NCBI GenBank assembly: GCA_027493935.1
Contig: JAOSJV010000001.1
Coordinates: 434,001 to 498,000, forward strand
From: Burkholderiales bacterium
GTDB taxonomy: Bacteria > Pseudomonadota > Gammaproteobacteria > Burkholderiales > SG8-39
Direction of reading: 5' to 3'
DNA length: 64,000 bases
Under the pieces are notes generated by a model. The model ran no database searches and was not told where the DNA came from. It worked only from the letters and a program-made list of their open reading frames with translations. Of this stretch, positions 53,914 to 62,743 are shown in pieces. Every line of letters begins with the position of its first letter. The first letter of the stretch is position 1. Both the position numbers and the translations under genes were made by a program.

Positions 53914-54860
53914 ATGGACAACGAATTCCTGGGGACCGTCATCCCCGCACCCGGTGGCGTGGCGAGGCGCGACAAGCGCCACCGTCGCCCCCTCATTCCG
54001 GCGTTCAAGCCCCCGCGAACGGATCGTCCGGGCCCCTGCTGGGCGAGATTCTCGTGCGCGACGGAAAGCTCGCGCCCGACGGCGCGGACCGCGCGCATCA
54101 GCTCCAGTCGGAGCGGCAGCTTCGCTTCGGCGAGGCCGCGGTGCAGCTCGGCCTGGTGAGCGACGCGGACGTCCAGCGGGCGCTCGCGCAGCAGTTCGAC
54201 TATCCGTATCTCGCGCCCGACAACGACACGCTCGACGCCGAGCTCGTCGCCGCGTTCTGCCCGTTCGATCAGCGCGTGGAGGCGTTTCGCGCGCTGCGCT
54301 CGCAGATCGTGCTGCGCTGGCTGAGCGTCGGCGGCGGCGGCAGGGCGTTCTCGGTCATCGGTCCCGGCCGCGGCGACGGGCGCAGCTATCTCGCCGCCAA
54401 CCTGGCCGTGGTGTTCGCCCAGCTCGGCACGCCGACGGTGCTGATCGACGCGGACATGCGCGCGCCGCGCCAGCACCAGCTGTTCAAGCTGAACAACCGC
54501 AGCGGCCTGTCCAGCATCCTCGCCGGCCGCGGCGAGCCGGATTCGATCCAGCGGGTTCCGCTGCTGCGCGACCTGTCGGTCGTGCCGGCCGGCCCGCTGC
54601 CGCCGAACCCGCAGGAGCTGCTCGTGCGGCCGGTGTTCCAGGATCTGCTCGAGGAGCTCGGCGAGCGGTTCCGCGTGATCATCGTCGACACCACCGCCGC
54701 GGCGAGCGGCGCGGACGCGCAGTTCGTCTCGCGCGCGACGCGCGCCGCCCTCCTGGTGGTGAGAAGGAACCATACGCGCGTGGGCGCCGCGACCCGGTTC
54801 ACGCAGGACCTCGGCCCCGCGGGCGTGAACGTGCTCGGAACGGTGCTGAACCAGTTCTGA
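53914..54860 (+). pseudogene. epsG: Tyrosine kinase EpsG, second copy, one frameshift
   Basis: ATG 53914 gives MDNEFLGTVIPAPGGVARRD, RRPLIPAFK; the frame then slips in a CCCCC run near 54010 (one C short). The next frame continues ANGSSGPLLGEILVRDGKLA, FGEAAVQLGLVSDADVQRAL, the kinase P-loop FSVIGPGRGDGRSYLAANLA, VLIDADMRAPRQHQLF (Walker A') and FRVIIVDTTAAASGADAQF to 54860. Rejoined, about 316 residues, collinear with the copy at 24056-24940 (shared DVQRALAxQFDYPYLAP). An autokinase regulating EPS length. The homopolymer slip is probably technical. Confidence 0.85.
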
Positions 54861-55016
54861 TGCGCCGCATGCCCCGCTTTCCCGCCGGCGGCTCGTGAGC
54901 GCGAAGGACGGGTCTCGGCGCCGCCCGGGGGTCGAGCACCGGCAGGACTGGACTGCGGCGGCACGGCGGCAGTGCGCGCCGGCGCCCGCTGAGCGACGCG
55001 CGCCGCGCCTTGCGCC

Positions 55017-56552
55017 ATGCCCGGCCCGACGCATCCGGAACCGCCGACCGACTCCGGCGCGCTCATCCAGCGCAGCGTGCGCGCGCTCAAGTGGAGCTAT
55101 ATCGGGGCCGCGGCGCGGATCGTGCTGCAGATCGCCTCGCAGATCGTCCTCGCGCGCCTCCTCGGCCCCGCCGCGTACGGCACCGTGACCGCGGCGGTGC
55201 TCGTGATCCTGATCGCCGGCATCGCGGTGGAGCTGGGGCTGGGCCCGGCACTGGTCCGGGCGCCGAAGCTCGAAGCGGCCGACGTGCGCGCGGCGTTCAC
55301 GCGCGTGGCCCTCGCGGCGCTCGGCATGTCGGCGATCATCATCGCCGGCGCGGACGCCGTCGCGCTGCTGTTCGACGAGCCGCAGGTCGCCGCGGTGCTG
55401 CGATGGATGACCCTGGCGATGGTGTGCCAGGCGCTGGGCGCGGTGTCGCTCGGGCTGCTGCGGCGGCGCCTGGACTTCAAGACGATCCAGATCGCCCAGG
55501 TCGCGAGCTATTTCGTCGGGTTCTTCCTGATCGGCGTGTCCTGCGCCTGGCTCGGCGCCGGCGTGTGGAGCCTGGTCGCGGCATGGGTGTCGCAGACGTT
55601 CGTCGCGTCGGTCATCCAGTACGCCAAGACGCGCCACGAGATCGCGCCGCGGCTGCGGTCGGGGCCGGCGCCGCTCGCCGCCTTCGGCCTGAGCACGGTG
55701 GTGGCGAGCTTCGCGAACTGGAGCGTGGAGAACGTCGACAACGTCCTGGTCGGGCGGGCGTTCGGCACGAGCACGCTCGGCGCCTACTCGATTTCCTACA
55801 GCCTGCTCCGCACGCCGGTGAACCACATCGTGTTCTCGCTGCAGCAGGTGATCATGCCGTTCACCGCGCGGGCGCAGGACGACCCGGAAACGATGCGCAA
55901 GGCCTACCTCGCCACGCTGTGGGCGGTGGCGATCGTCACGATGCCGACCTTTCTCGGCCTCGGCGCACTGGCGCCGACCGCGATCGACGCGCTCTACGGC
56001 AGCGCGTGGAGCGAGGCCATCCCGCTGCTCGTGCCGCTCGCGCTCGCCATGCCGCTGCAGGCGGTGCAGGCCGTGGGCGGACCGGTGCTGTGGGGCAGCG
56101 GCCAGGTCGGCCGCGAGATCCGGGTGACCGTCTCGGTGGTGGCGCTGCTGGTGGTGATGCTGCTGATCGCCTCGACGATCTCGGCGGTCGCGATGGCGTG
56201 GAGCGTGTTGGCGGCGTACCTCGTGCGCTCGGTCTGGATCACCGCGAAGGTCTCGACGCTGATCGGCCTGCGCCTCGGGCAGTCGCTCTCCATGCTCAGG
56301 GGCGGGCTGCTGGTCGGCTTGCTCGTCGCGGCGCTGCTGTACGGCGCGAACGCGGCGCTGGACTACGCCGGCGCGGCGCCGCCCGTGCGCCTCGGCGCGG
56401 CGGTGATGCTCGGCGCCGTGCTGCTGCCGCTCCTCGTCCTGGCGCTCATGCGCGTGATCCTTCCTCCGCAGCTCGCCGAGCTGATGCGCGCGCTCCTGGG
56501 CCGCTCCCCGCCGCGCATCCAGGCGTGGCTCGGCCGCCGGCTCGCCGTGTAG
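55017..56552 (+). CDS. Oligosaccharide flippase (Wzx/MOP family), second locus
   Basis: 511 residues, intact, 12-14 membrane helices. The N-terminus SVRALKWSYIGAAARIVLQI, ARLLGPAAYGTVTAAVLVIL is the classic polysaccharide transporter start. Also SFANWSVENVDNVLVGRAFG, GAYSISYSLLRTPVNHIVFS and LGLGALAPTAIDALYGSAWS. It would flip the lipid-linked repeat unit to the periplasmic leaflet. The start ATG 55017 has no clear ribosome site. The 156-bp gap after epsG shows nothing else. Its partner polymerase follows. Confidence 0.92.
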   Translation: MPGPTHPEPPTDSGALIQRSVRALKWSYIGAAARIVLQIASQIVLARLLGPAAYGTVTAAVLVILIAGIAVELGLGPALVRAPKLEAADVRAAFTRVALAALGMSAIIIAGADAVALLFDEPQVAAVLRWMTLAMVCQALGAVSLGLLRRRLDFKTIQIAQVASYFVGFFLIGVSCAWLGAGVWSLVAAWVSQTFVASVIQYAKTRHEIAPRLRSGPAPLAAFGLSTVVASFANWSVENVDNVLVGRAFGTSTLGAYSISYSLLRTPVNHIVFSLQQVIMPFTARAQDDPETMRKAYLATLWAVAIVTMPTFLGLGALAPTAIDALYGSAWSEAIPLLVPLALAMPLQAVQAVGGPVLWGSGQVGREIRVTVSVVALLVVMLLIASTISAVAMAWSVLAAYLVRSVWITAKVSTLIGLRLGQSLSMLRGGLLVGLLVAALLYGANAALDYAGAAPPVRLGAAVMLGAVLLPLLVLALMRVILPPQLAELMRALLGRSPPRIQAWLGRRLAV

Positions 56553-56663
56553 GGACGAGGCGATGCGCCCGATCCGGCACGCGGCGACCGAGACAGGTGA
56601 AATCGCGGTCGCTCCGCGTATGAGACCCGCGCAGCGCAGTCGCTCGACCCGAAGGAGGGACAC

Positions 56664-58064
56664 GTGGAATCTTTGATGACGCTCTCGATCGGCCTCCCGC
56701 TCGCCGTGGCCGTGGGACTCGCGCTGCCGGTGCTGCTGCGGCTGGCCTACAGCAGCATCACCGTCGGCCTGGTGATCGTCCTCGCCACGTTCTTCATGGA
56801 GGTGGTGTACGTCGCGTTCCCGGGCTACTGGGTCGGGATCTACCTCTATCCGGGCGATCTCGTGTTCACGTTCCTCGCGGTGGTGGCGCTGTGGCGCGTG
56901 CTCTTCGCGAAGGACGTTCCCGGCCGCTCCCCGCTGTGGTTCGCCTTCGGCGCGGTGATCGCATTGTCGTTCGTGCTCGGCCTGCAGCAGTTCGGCAAGG
57001 CCGCCGGGACCGACTTCAGGAACTACTTCTACGTGTGGGGGAGCACGCTCTACTTCATGAGCTTCAAGCTGGACGAGGCCCGGGTGACCCAGATCATCAA
57101 GACCTGGCTCGTGTTCACCGGGCTGCTGATCATGCTGGCGGGCCTGCGCTGGATCGCCGAGTACCTCGACATGCCGATCGCCGCGAGCTGGCGGGGCACC
57201 GCGACCGCGGAGGGCGTGGCCGAGTTCCGCGTCCTGCCGTCCGGCGCGGCGCTGTTCTTCGTCGACAGCCTGATGATCCTGACCTACATCCTCACCACGC
57301 GCGCGGCGAAGCGGTGGGTGTGGATGTCGGTGCCGCTGCTGATCGGGATCATCCTGGTGCTGCAGCACCGCTCGGTGTGGATCGCGGCGGCGGCGAGCCT
57401 CGTGGCGCTGTACGTGGCGTTCCCGGGCAAGGTGCGGATGAAGATCACGCAGTACGCGGTGGCGGCGGTGTTCCTGGTGGGCGCGCCGGCGGTGGTGCTG
57501 ACCGCCTACGGCAAGCTCGACCGGCTGATGGACAGCGTGTCGACCTCCGCGGTGACCGCGACCGACTTCGAGCGCGGGACCGTCGGCGGGCGCATCTACG
57601 GCTGGGGCCAGCTGCTGCAGCAGATGCAGCCCGCCGACTACATCGTCGGCAAGCCGTTCGGCAGCGGCTACGAGCGCTACGAGTTCCCCAACGTCCGCTG
57701 GAAGGCGACCTGGGATCCGCACAACTTCTATCTGCAGACGCTGCTTCGCGGCGGCGTGATCGGGCTCGCGCTGCTGCTCGCCGTCTACTTCGTCACCATG
57801 CGGCGACTGCTCGCCGACAAGAACGTCTCCGGGCGGCTGTATCTGCCGCCCCGGCTGGTGTTCGTGCTGCTGGTGGCGCAGCTCGCCTACATGGCGGCGT
57901 ATCACTTCCCCTACCAGCAGTCGATATGGCTGGGGCTGGCGATCAGCGTGGTCGCCTCGATGCGGCGGCTCGACCGCGAGACGACGCGCCAGAAGATCAA
58001 CGACGCGATCCGCGGCCCGGCCGCGCCGGCGCTCAACGGCCTGGGAGGTTTCGTGCGCCGATGA
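56664..58064 (+). CDS. O-antigen ligase/polymerase-like membrane protein, second locus
   Basis: 466 residues from GTG 56664, chosen over ATG 56676 because AAGGAGGG is correctly spaced. About eleven membrane helices. A large periplasmic loop contains VEVPRV-like charged segments; SVWIAAAASLVALYVAFPGK, VGGRIYGWGQLLQQMQPADY, and VGKPFGSGYERYEFPN with WDPHNFYLQTLLRGGVIGLA are the Wzy_C-type landmarks (H-N-x-Y-L). It probably polymerises repeat units or ligates them. Its stop overlaps the following GT2 start (ATGA). Confidence 0.88.
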   Translation: MESLMTLSIGLPLAVAVGLALPVLLRLAYSSITVGLVIVLATFFMEVVYVAFPGYWVGIYLYPGDLVFTFLAVVALWRVLFAKDVPGRSPLWFAFGAVIALSFVLGLQQFGKAAGTDFRNYFYVWGSTLYFMSFKLDEARVTQIIKTWLVFTGLLIMLAGLRWIAEYLDMPIAASWRGTATAEGVAEFRVLPSGAALFFVDSLMILTYILTTRAAKRWVWMSVPLLIGIILVLQHRSVWIAAAASLVALYVAFPGKVRMKITQYAVAAVFLVGAPAVVLTAYGKLDRLMDSVSTSAVTATDFERGTVGGRIYGWGQLLQQMQPADYIVGKPFGSGYERYEFPNVRWKATWDPHNFYLQTLLRGGVIGLALLLAVYFVTMRRLLADKNVSGRLYLPPRLVFVLLVAQLAYMAAYHFPYQQSIWLGLAISVVASMRRLDRETTRQKINDAIRGPAAPALNGLGGFVRR

Positions 58065-58909
58065 GGATCGCGGCGCTGCTCACCTGCCACAACCGGCGCC
58101 GCAAGACGCTGGCGTGCCTCGATGCGCTCGCGGCGAACGCGCCGCCGCGGGACGCGGCGCTGGAGATCTTCCTCACCGACGACGGCAGCACCGACGGCAC
58201 GGCGGCCGCGGTCGCGGCGGCGTACCCGCGCGTCCACCTGGTCCCCGGCGACGGCACGCTCTACTGGAACGGCGGCATGCGCAAGGCGTTCGGCGCCGCG
58301 CTGCGCCTCGACTTCGACGCCTACCTGTGGCTGAACGACGACACGATCCTCTACCCGACGGCGCTGTCCCGCCTGATCGGGACCTGGCGCGAGCTCGCCG
58401 CCGCGCACGGGCACGAGGTGGTCGTCGTCGGCTCGACCCAGGACGTGGTGACCGGCGAGCTCACCTACGGCGGGGTGGTGCGCCGGTCGCGCTGGCGGCC
58501 GATGGCCTTCACGATGGTGCGTCCGGCCGCCGTCGCCCGGGAGTGCGAGAGCATGTGGGGCAACTGCGTCCTCGTTCCGCGTGCGATCGCGCGTGCGGTC
58601 GGCAACCTCGATCCGAGCTTCACGCATTCCATGGGCGACGTCGACTACGGGCTGCGGGTGCGCAAGGCGGGCTACCGCATCTGGGTGATGCCGGGCTACG
58701 CCGGCACCTGCTCGACCAATCCGCCCCTGGGGACCTACGAGGATCCGCGGCTGCCGGTGCGGCAGCGCCTGGCGAAGATGATGCAGCCGAAGGGCATGCC
58801 GTTGCGCGCGTGGCGCATCCTCACGCACCGCCACGCCGGCCCGCTGTGGTTCCTCTACTGGCTCTGGCCGTACCTCAAGGTGGTCGCCGGCTCGTTCGTG
58901 CGGCGATGA
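58061..58909 (+). CDS. Glycosyltransferase family 2
   Basis: 282 residues, translationally coupled to the polymerase. GT-A fold: RIAALLTCHNRRRKTLACLD, LEIFLTDDGSTDGTAAAVAA (nucleotide-binding DDGSTDG), GTLYWNGGMRKAFGAALRLD, YLWLNDDTILYPTALSRLIG (the metal-binding DD), and SMWGNCVLVPRAIARAVGNL, MGDVDYGLRVRKAGYRIWVM. The last is the acceptor-binding/catalytic D-D-Y region. The C-terminal hydrophobic stretch (GPLWFLYWLWPYLKVVAGSF) may associate with the membrane. It resembles rhamnosyl/galactosyl-type GT2 enzymes; the sugar is undetermined. Confidence 0.93.
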   Translation: MRIAALLTCHNRRRKTLACLDALAANAPPRDAALEIFLTDDGSTDGTAAAVAAAYPRVHLVPGDGTLYWNGGMRKAFGAALRLDFDAYLWLNDDTILYPTALSRLIGTWRELAAAHGHEVVVVGSTQDVVTGELTYGGVVRRSRWRPMAFTMVRPAAVARECESMWGNCVLVPRAIARAVGNLDPSFTHSMGDVDYGLRVRKAGYRIWVMPGYAGTCSTNPPLGTYEDPRLPVRQRLAKMMQPKGMPLRAWRILTHRHAGPLWFLYWLWPYLKVVAGSFVRR

Positions 58910-58964
58910 GCCGTCGCGCGCACGCGGCGCGCCACCCGGGAAGCTCCGCTGACGGCCGCCCGTC

Positions 58965-59165
58965 CCGCAAGCGCGGGCGCCCATGAGAAGAGGTCGTCAT
59001 CCCCGCGCCGGCGGACGCCGTGCGACAAGGCCGTCATTCCCGCGCAGGCGGGAATCCAGCGAGGGTGTCATTCCCGCGCAGGCGCGAATCCAGGGCGAGC
59101 GCCATGAACGGCGTGCTGGATCCCCGCTTTCGCGGGGTTGACCGGTTCGGAGGCGTGGGGATGAC
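58965..59165. repeat. REP-like palindromes between convergent genes
   Basis: Three to four arms: gtcattcccgcgcaggcggg, gtcattcccgcgcaggcgcg, then gtgctggatccccgctttcg. The centre gcgccatgaacggcgtg corresponds to that of the copies at 431 and 51145. It lies between the convergent GT2 and GMC oxidoreductase genes and may act as a bidirectional terminator. The whole gap 58910-59233 has no gene. Confidence 0.7.
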
Positions 59166-59233
59166 ACGTTCAGAGTGCGACGCACGGGGGACGGCTCGCG
59201 CAGCGGCGCGGGGAGGACGCGTGCGGCGGCTGC

Positions 59234-60895
59234 CTACGCGCGGCGCGCCGCCAGCGCTGCGGTGCCGCCGGCCGCGATCGCGGCGGGGCGCTGCAGCTCG
59301 TGCGCGAGCCGGTCCGAGAGCCGGCAGGCGAGCGCGACCAGGGTGATCGTCGGGAAGTTCGCGCCGGCGGTCGGGAAGACCGAGCTGCCGGCGACGTAGA
59401 GGTTCGTCATCCCGTGGATGCGGCAATCGCGGTCGACCACGCCCCGGCGCGGCGAGTCGTGCATCCGGGTGGTGCCCATGTGGTGCCAGGTGCCTTCCAT
59501 GTGCCCCGGCCAGTCGCGGTCTGCGAGCGGCGGGTCGAGCTCGACCTCCGCGATGCCGTGGCGCCGCAGCTCCTCGGACAGGATCTCGAAGGTCCGGTCG
59601 AAGGTGCGCTTGACGGCCGAACCGAGGCGCCAGGTCACCCTCGTGCGCCGCATCCCGAGCGCGTCGCGCGCCTCGCACAGCGTGACCCGGCTCTGCGGAT
59701 CGGGCTCGGGCTCGACGATCGCGTGCAGCCTGACGTCCTTGATGAGCGAGCGGGGGTGCAGCGCGCGGGCGACCGCGAAGCGCGCCGCGTCGTACGGGTT
59801 GGCGAGGATCGCGAGCAGATCGCGGCTCAGCCGATGGCCCATCTCGTCCTTCTTGGTGAGCCGCAGCTTGCAGCGGATCAGGGCCTGCACCGACTCGGTG
59901 CCTTCGCCGGGGAACACCGACGCGAACCACACGCGCGAGTTGAGCAGCTTCTCCTGCCGCTGCACCTCGGGGGTGAGCGCGAACTGCGACGCGATGCAGG
60001 TGCCGTGGGCCGAGACCGCCGGGTTGAGGTAGTGGAACTTGAAGTCGTAGAGCTTGTTGCGCGCCCAGCGCTCGGCGAAGCGCACGCTGCCGCACATGAT
60101 GCGCGGATGGTCCATGAAGTACCGGCCGACCAGATCGTTGCCGTTGCCGAGCCCGCCGGGCTGCGCCTTGTCCGAGGCGAGGAGCAGGCGGGCGTTCTCG
60201 ATGCCGCCCGTGGCGAGCACGAACAGCCGTGCGTGCGCCCACACCGAGCGTCCGCTCAGCGTGCGCACCAGCACCCGCTTCACCGTGCGCGCGTCGCCGT
60301 CGGTCTCGATGTCGACCGCGTTCGCGTACAGGTAGACGTCGGTGGTCCGGGAGCGCTTGAGCTCGTCGCGGTAGTCGATGCCGAAGCGCACCGGCGGACT
60401 GAACTGCGAGATGGTGTCGACGATCCGCGGACTGGCGAACGGGAACCTGCGCACGTCCTCGCGCCCGATCGCGGCCTCCCAGAACGCCGGGTCGAAGCTG
60501 GGCGGCCCGAGCTTCAGCACGCGGTGCGCCCGCTCGTAGTGCGCCGCGAGCTCGGAGGCGCCGAACGGCCATCCGCTGTTGGGCACCCAGTCGCGGTGCG
60601 CGAAGTCCCATTCGTCGAGCGGGCGGCACCAGCCGCCCCAGCAGTTGCTGCTGCCGCCGAGGAAGCGGCTGCGGCACTCGTCGGCGAAGCTGTAGGGCAG
60701 GCCGGCGTTCTCGCCGCGGTAGAGATCGAGCGTCGCCTCGTCGGGCTCGAGTCCGCCGCTCTCCAGCACAGCGACGCCGACGCCGTGCCGCGCCAGCTCG
60801 AGCGCGATCGTCACGCCGGCCGCACCGCCGCCGATCACGCAGACGTCGCGCTCGATCCGCGCGGCCTCGTCGAGCTGACGAGTGTCGACGAGCAT
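59234..60895 (-). CDS. GMC-family oxidoreductase
   Basis: 553 residues from ATG 60895. FAD-binding: RDVCVIGGGAAGVTIALELA with GxGxxG and the ribose-binding acid at VAVLESGG. RSRFLGGSSNCWGGWCRPL is the GMC signature loop. ARLFVLATGGIENARLLLAS follows, and the C-terminal active-site region contains HMGTTRMH and TNLYVAGSSVFPTAGANFPT with the catalytic His, ending LVALACRLSDRL. GMC enzymes oxidise alcohols or sugars; members in EPS loci may oxidise a sugar of the repeat unit. It is on the opposite strand from the surrounding EPS genes and shares an upstream region with the GT4 gene. Confidence 0.9.
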   Translation of the reverse strand: MLVDTRQLDEAARIERDVCVIGGGAAGVTIALELARHGVGVAVLESGGLEPDEATLDLYRGENAGLPYSFADECRSRFLGGSSNCWGGWCRPLDEWDFAHRDWVPNSGWPFGASELAAHYERAHRVLKLGPPSFDPAFWEAAIGREDVRRFPFASPRIVDTISQFSPPVRFGIDYRDELKRSRTTDVYLYANAVDIETDGDARTVKRVLVRTLSGRSVWAHARLFVLATGGIENARLLLASDKAQPGGLGNGNDLVGRYFMDHPRIMCGSVRFAERWARNKLYDFKFHYLNPAVSAHGTCIASQFALTPEVQRQEKLLNSRVWFASVFPGEGTESVQALIRCKLRLTKKDEMGHRLSRDLLAILANPYDAARFAVARALHPRSLIKDVRLHAIVEPEPDPQSRVTLCEARDALGMRRTRVTWRLGSAVKRTFDRTFEILSEELRRHGIAEVELDPPLADRDWPGHMEGTWHHMGTTRMHDSPRRGVVDRDCRIHGMTNLYVAGSSVFPTAGANFPTITLVALACRLSDRLAHELQRPAAIAAGGTAALAARRA

Positions 60896-61069
60896 CGCGC
60901 TAGCGCGCCCCGCGCCGACGCGCGCCCGCACGGCCGCGGCGATGCGCGTCGGACGGCAGAAGCGCTTCGCCGCGCGGGGCGGTTCGTCCGTTCCGGAGTC
61001 TCGGCATGCTCGTCGCGCGGGCGGTGGCGCAATCAGGAGGCCACATGATACCGAAGTGCTCCGGCCGGA

Positions 61070-61092
61070 ATGTCACAGATTGCAAAATCTGC
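61070..61092 (+). promoter_or_regulatory. Motif element in the divergent GMC / GT4 interval
   Basis: TGTCACAGAT/TGCAAAATCT then GCCGGCGG. It has the roughly 10-bp periodic TGxCA/TGCAAA layout and the GC-rich right flank of the other elements. It lies 175 bp before the GMC start (leftward) and about 150 bp before the GT4 start (rightward). No gene lies in 60896-61242. Confidence 0.35.
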
Positions 61093-61242
61093 CGGCGGAC
61101 GTCGAATCGTTCGCGCGTCGCCGACGCCAAGGTGGGTTTCAATAGCGCGCGCGAATCCGCGCACGCGCCTCCGCCGCGACCCGCGCGCGGCGGCGTTGCG
61201 GGTCGCGCGCCATGTTCGATTCGACTTCGGCGGAGTGAGATC

Positions 61243-62486
61243 TTGCGCATCGCGTTGATCGGGCCGTTCGACGGCCCGGCGTTGGAAAGCCGCTTCGAGT
61301 TCGTGCCGAGGGAGGCGCGTCTCCCGCCGGGATATCCGGGCTCGCCGCTGACGAGCGTTCTCGCGCGCGCGCTCGTCGACCGCGGCCACACGCTTGCGGC
61401 CATCACCACCGACTACACGTTGCCGCCGGAGCGGCTCGAGCCGTTCAAGATCCACCCGCGCGCGGACTGAGCGCCTACTTCTGCCCGCAGCGCGCGCGTT
61501 CGTTCCGGTCGTCCGGCGGGCGCCGCGGTCGCGCGCTCGATTTCTTCGCCTACGAGCGACGCCACCTGCTCGCCGCGCTGCGCGATTTCGTGCCCGACGT
61601 CGTCCACGCGCACTGGACCTACGAGTTCGCGTGGGCCGCGCTCGACAGCGGGTATCCCGCCCTCGCCACCGCGCACGACTCGCCGTGGAAGGTCCTGCGC
61701 TTCATGCCCAACCCGTACCGGGCGGCCCGCTACCTGATGGCGCGGCTCGTCATCCCGCGCTGCACGCACCTCACCGCGGTGTCGCCCGATCTCGCGGCCG
61801 ACATCCGGAAGTTCACGCGCATTCCGGTCAAGGTCGTCGCCAATCCGATCCCGCCGGAGGTCGCGTCCGCGCTCGGCTGCTCGGCGCACGCGTTCGACTC
61901 CGGCCAACTGGTGATGGTGCTGAACGGCTGGTCGGCGCTCAAGAACGGCACGACGGCGCTGCGGGCCTTCGCGCTCGCGCGCCGCTCGCGGCCGGCGCTG
62001 CGGCTGGTGTGCCTGGGCAACGGCTGGAAGCGAACGGCCCGGCGCACCGGTGGGCGAGGACGAACGCGGCGGCCGACGGCGTCGAGTTCCGCGGGCCGGT
62101 GCCGCACCGCATGGTGCTGCGCGAGATGCAGCGCAGCGCCGCGCTGCTTCATCCGTCGCGCGGGGAGGCCTGCTCCATGGCGATCGCCGAGGCGATGAGC
62201 CTGGGGCTGCCGGTCATCGCGGGCCGGCGCACCGACGGCGTGGGCTGGCAGCTCGATCAGGGCCGCGCCGGCGTGCTGGTCGACGTCAACGATGCGCGCG
62301 ACATCGCACGCGGCATCGAGGCCGCGACCGCCGACTTCGCGATCTGGCTGGAGATGTCGGCCGCCGCGCGCCGCCGCGCGCGCGAGCTCTTCTCGATCGA
62401 TCGCGTGGTCGACGAGTACCTCTCGCCTCTACGAGGCGGTGCGGCGCGCGGGCGAGGTCGCCGGCGCCGCGGTGCGGCCGGCGTGA
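61243..62486 (+). pseudogene. Glycosyltransferase family 4, several frameshifts
   Basis: TTG 61243 with GGAGTGAG in front begins (M)RIALIGPFDGPALESRFEF, GYPGSPLTSVLARALVDRGH. After slips in 61450-61590 a second frame gives PDVVHAHWTYEFAWAALDSG, ATAHDSPWKVLRFMPNPYRA, HLTAVSPDLAADIRKFTRIP, VVANPIPPEV and VMVLNGWSALKNGTTALRAF. After another near 62045: VEFRGPVPHRMVLREMQRSA, LLHPSRGEACSMAIAEAMSL (the donor-binding E-x7-E), GLPVIAGRRTDGVGWQLDQG. The end is YEAVRRAGEVAGAAVRPA at 62486. About 410 residues when rejoined, a normal GT4. The next 257 bp show no gene. Confidence 0.78.
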
Positions 62487-62743
62487 CCGCGCGAGTCGGG
62501 GGCGTCCAGCAGATGTGTTTCTTCCGCCGGGGCAGCTGCGCACACGAGGAGCCGAATCCGCGGCAGCGGTTCCGCAATCCCGAGGCGAAGCGCGACTACG
62601 AGGATCCTTCGGCGCCGGCGGGCAAGCGGGTCACCCGCGTCGCGGCGGGCGCGCCCGGGGCGCGCCGGTCGGCGAGCGCGGTCGCGCCCGGCGCCGGTCC
62701 GGGCGCCGCCGCGCGCTAGCCGGACCCGATCCGGAGCCGGACG

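Noticed and set aside
53460..57905. A 1481-codon minus-strand open frame opposite epsF-epsG-flippase-polymerase
   Set aside because: It is the antisense shadow of well-supported plus-strand genes; the composition (Arg/His/Gln runs) is that of GC-rich antisense, with no family motifs.
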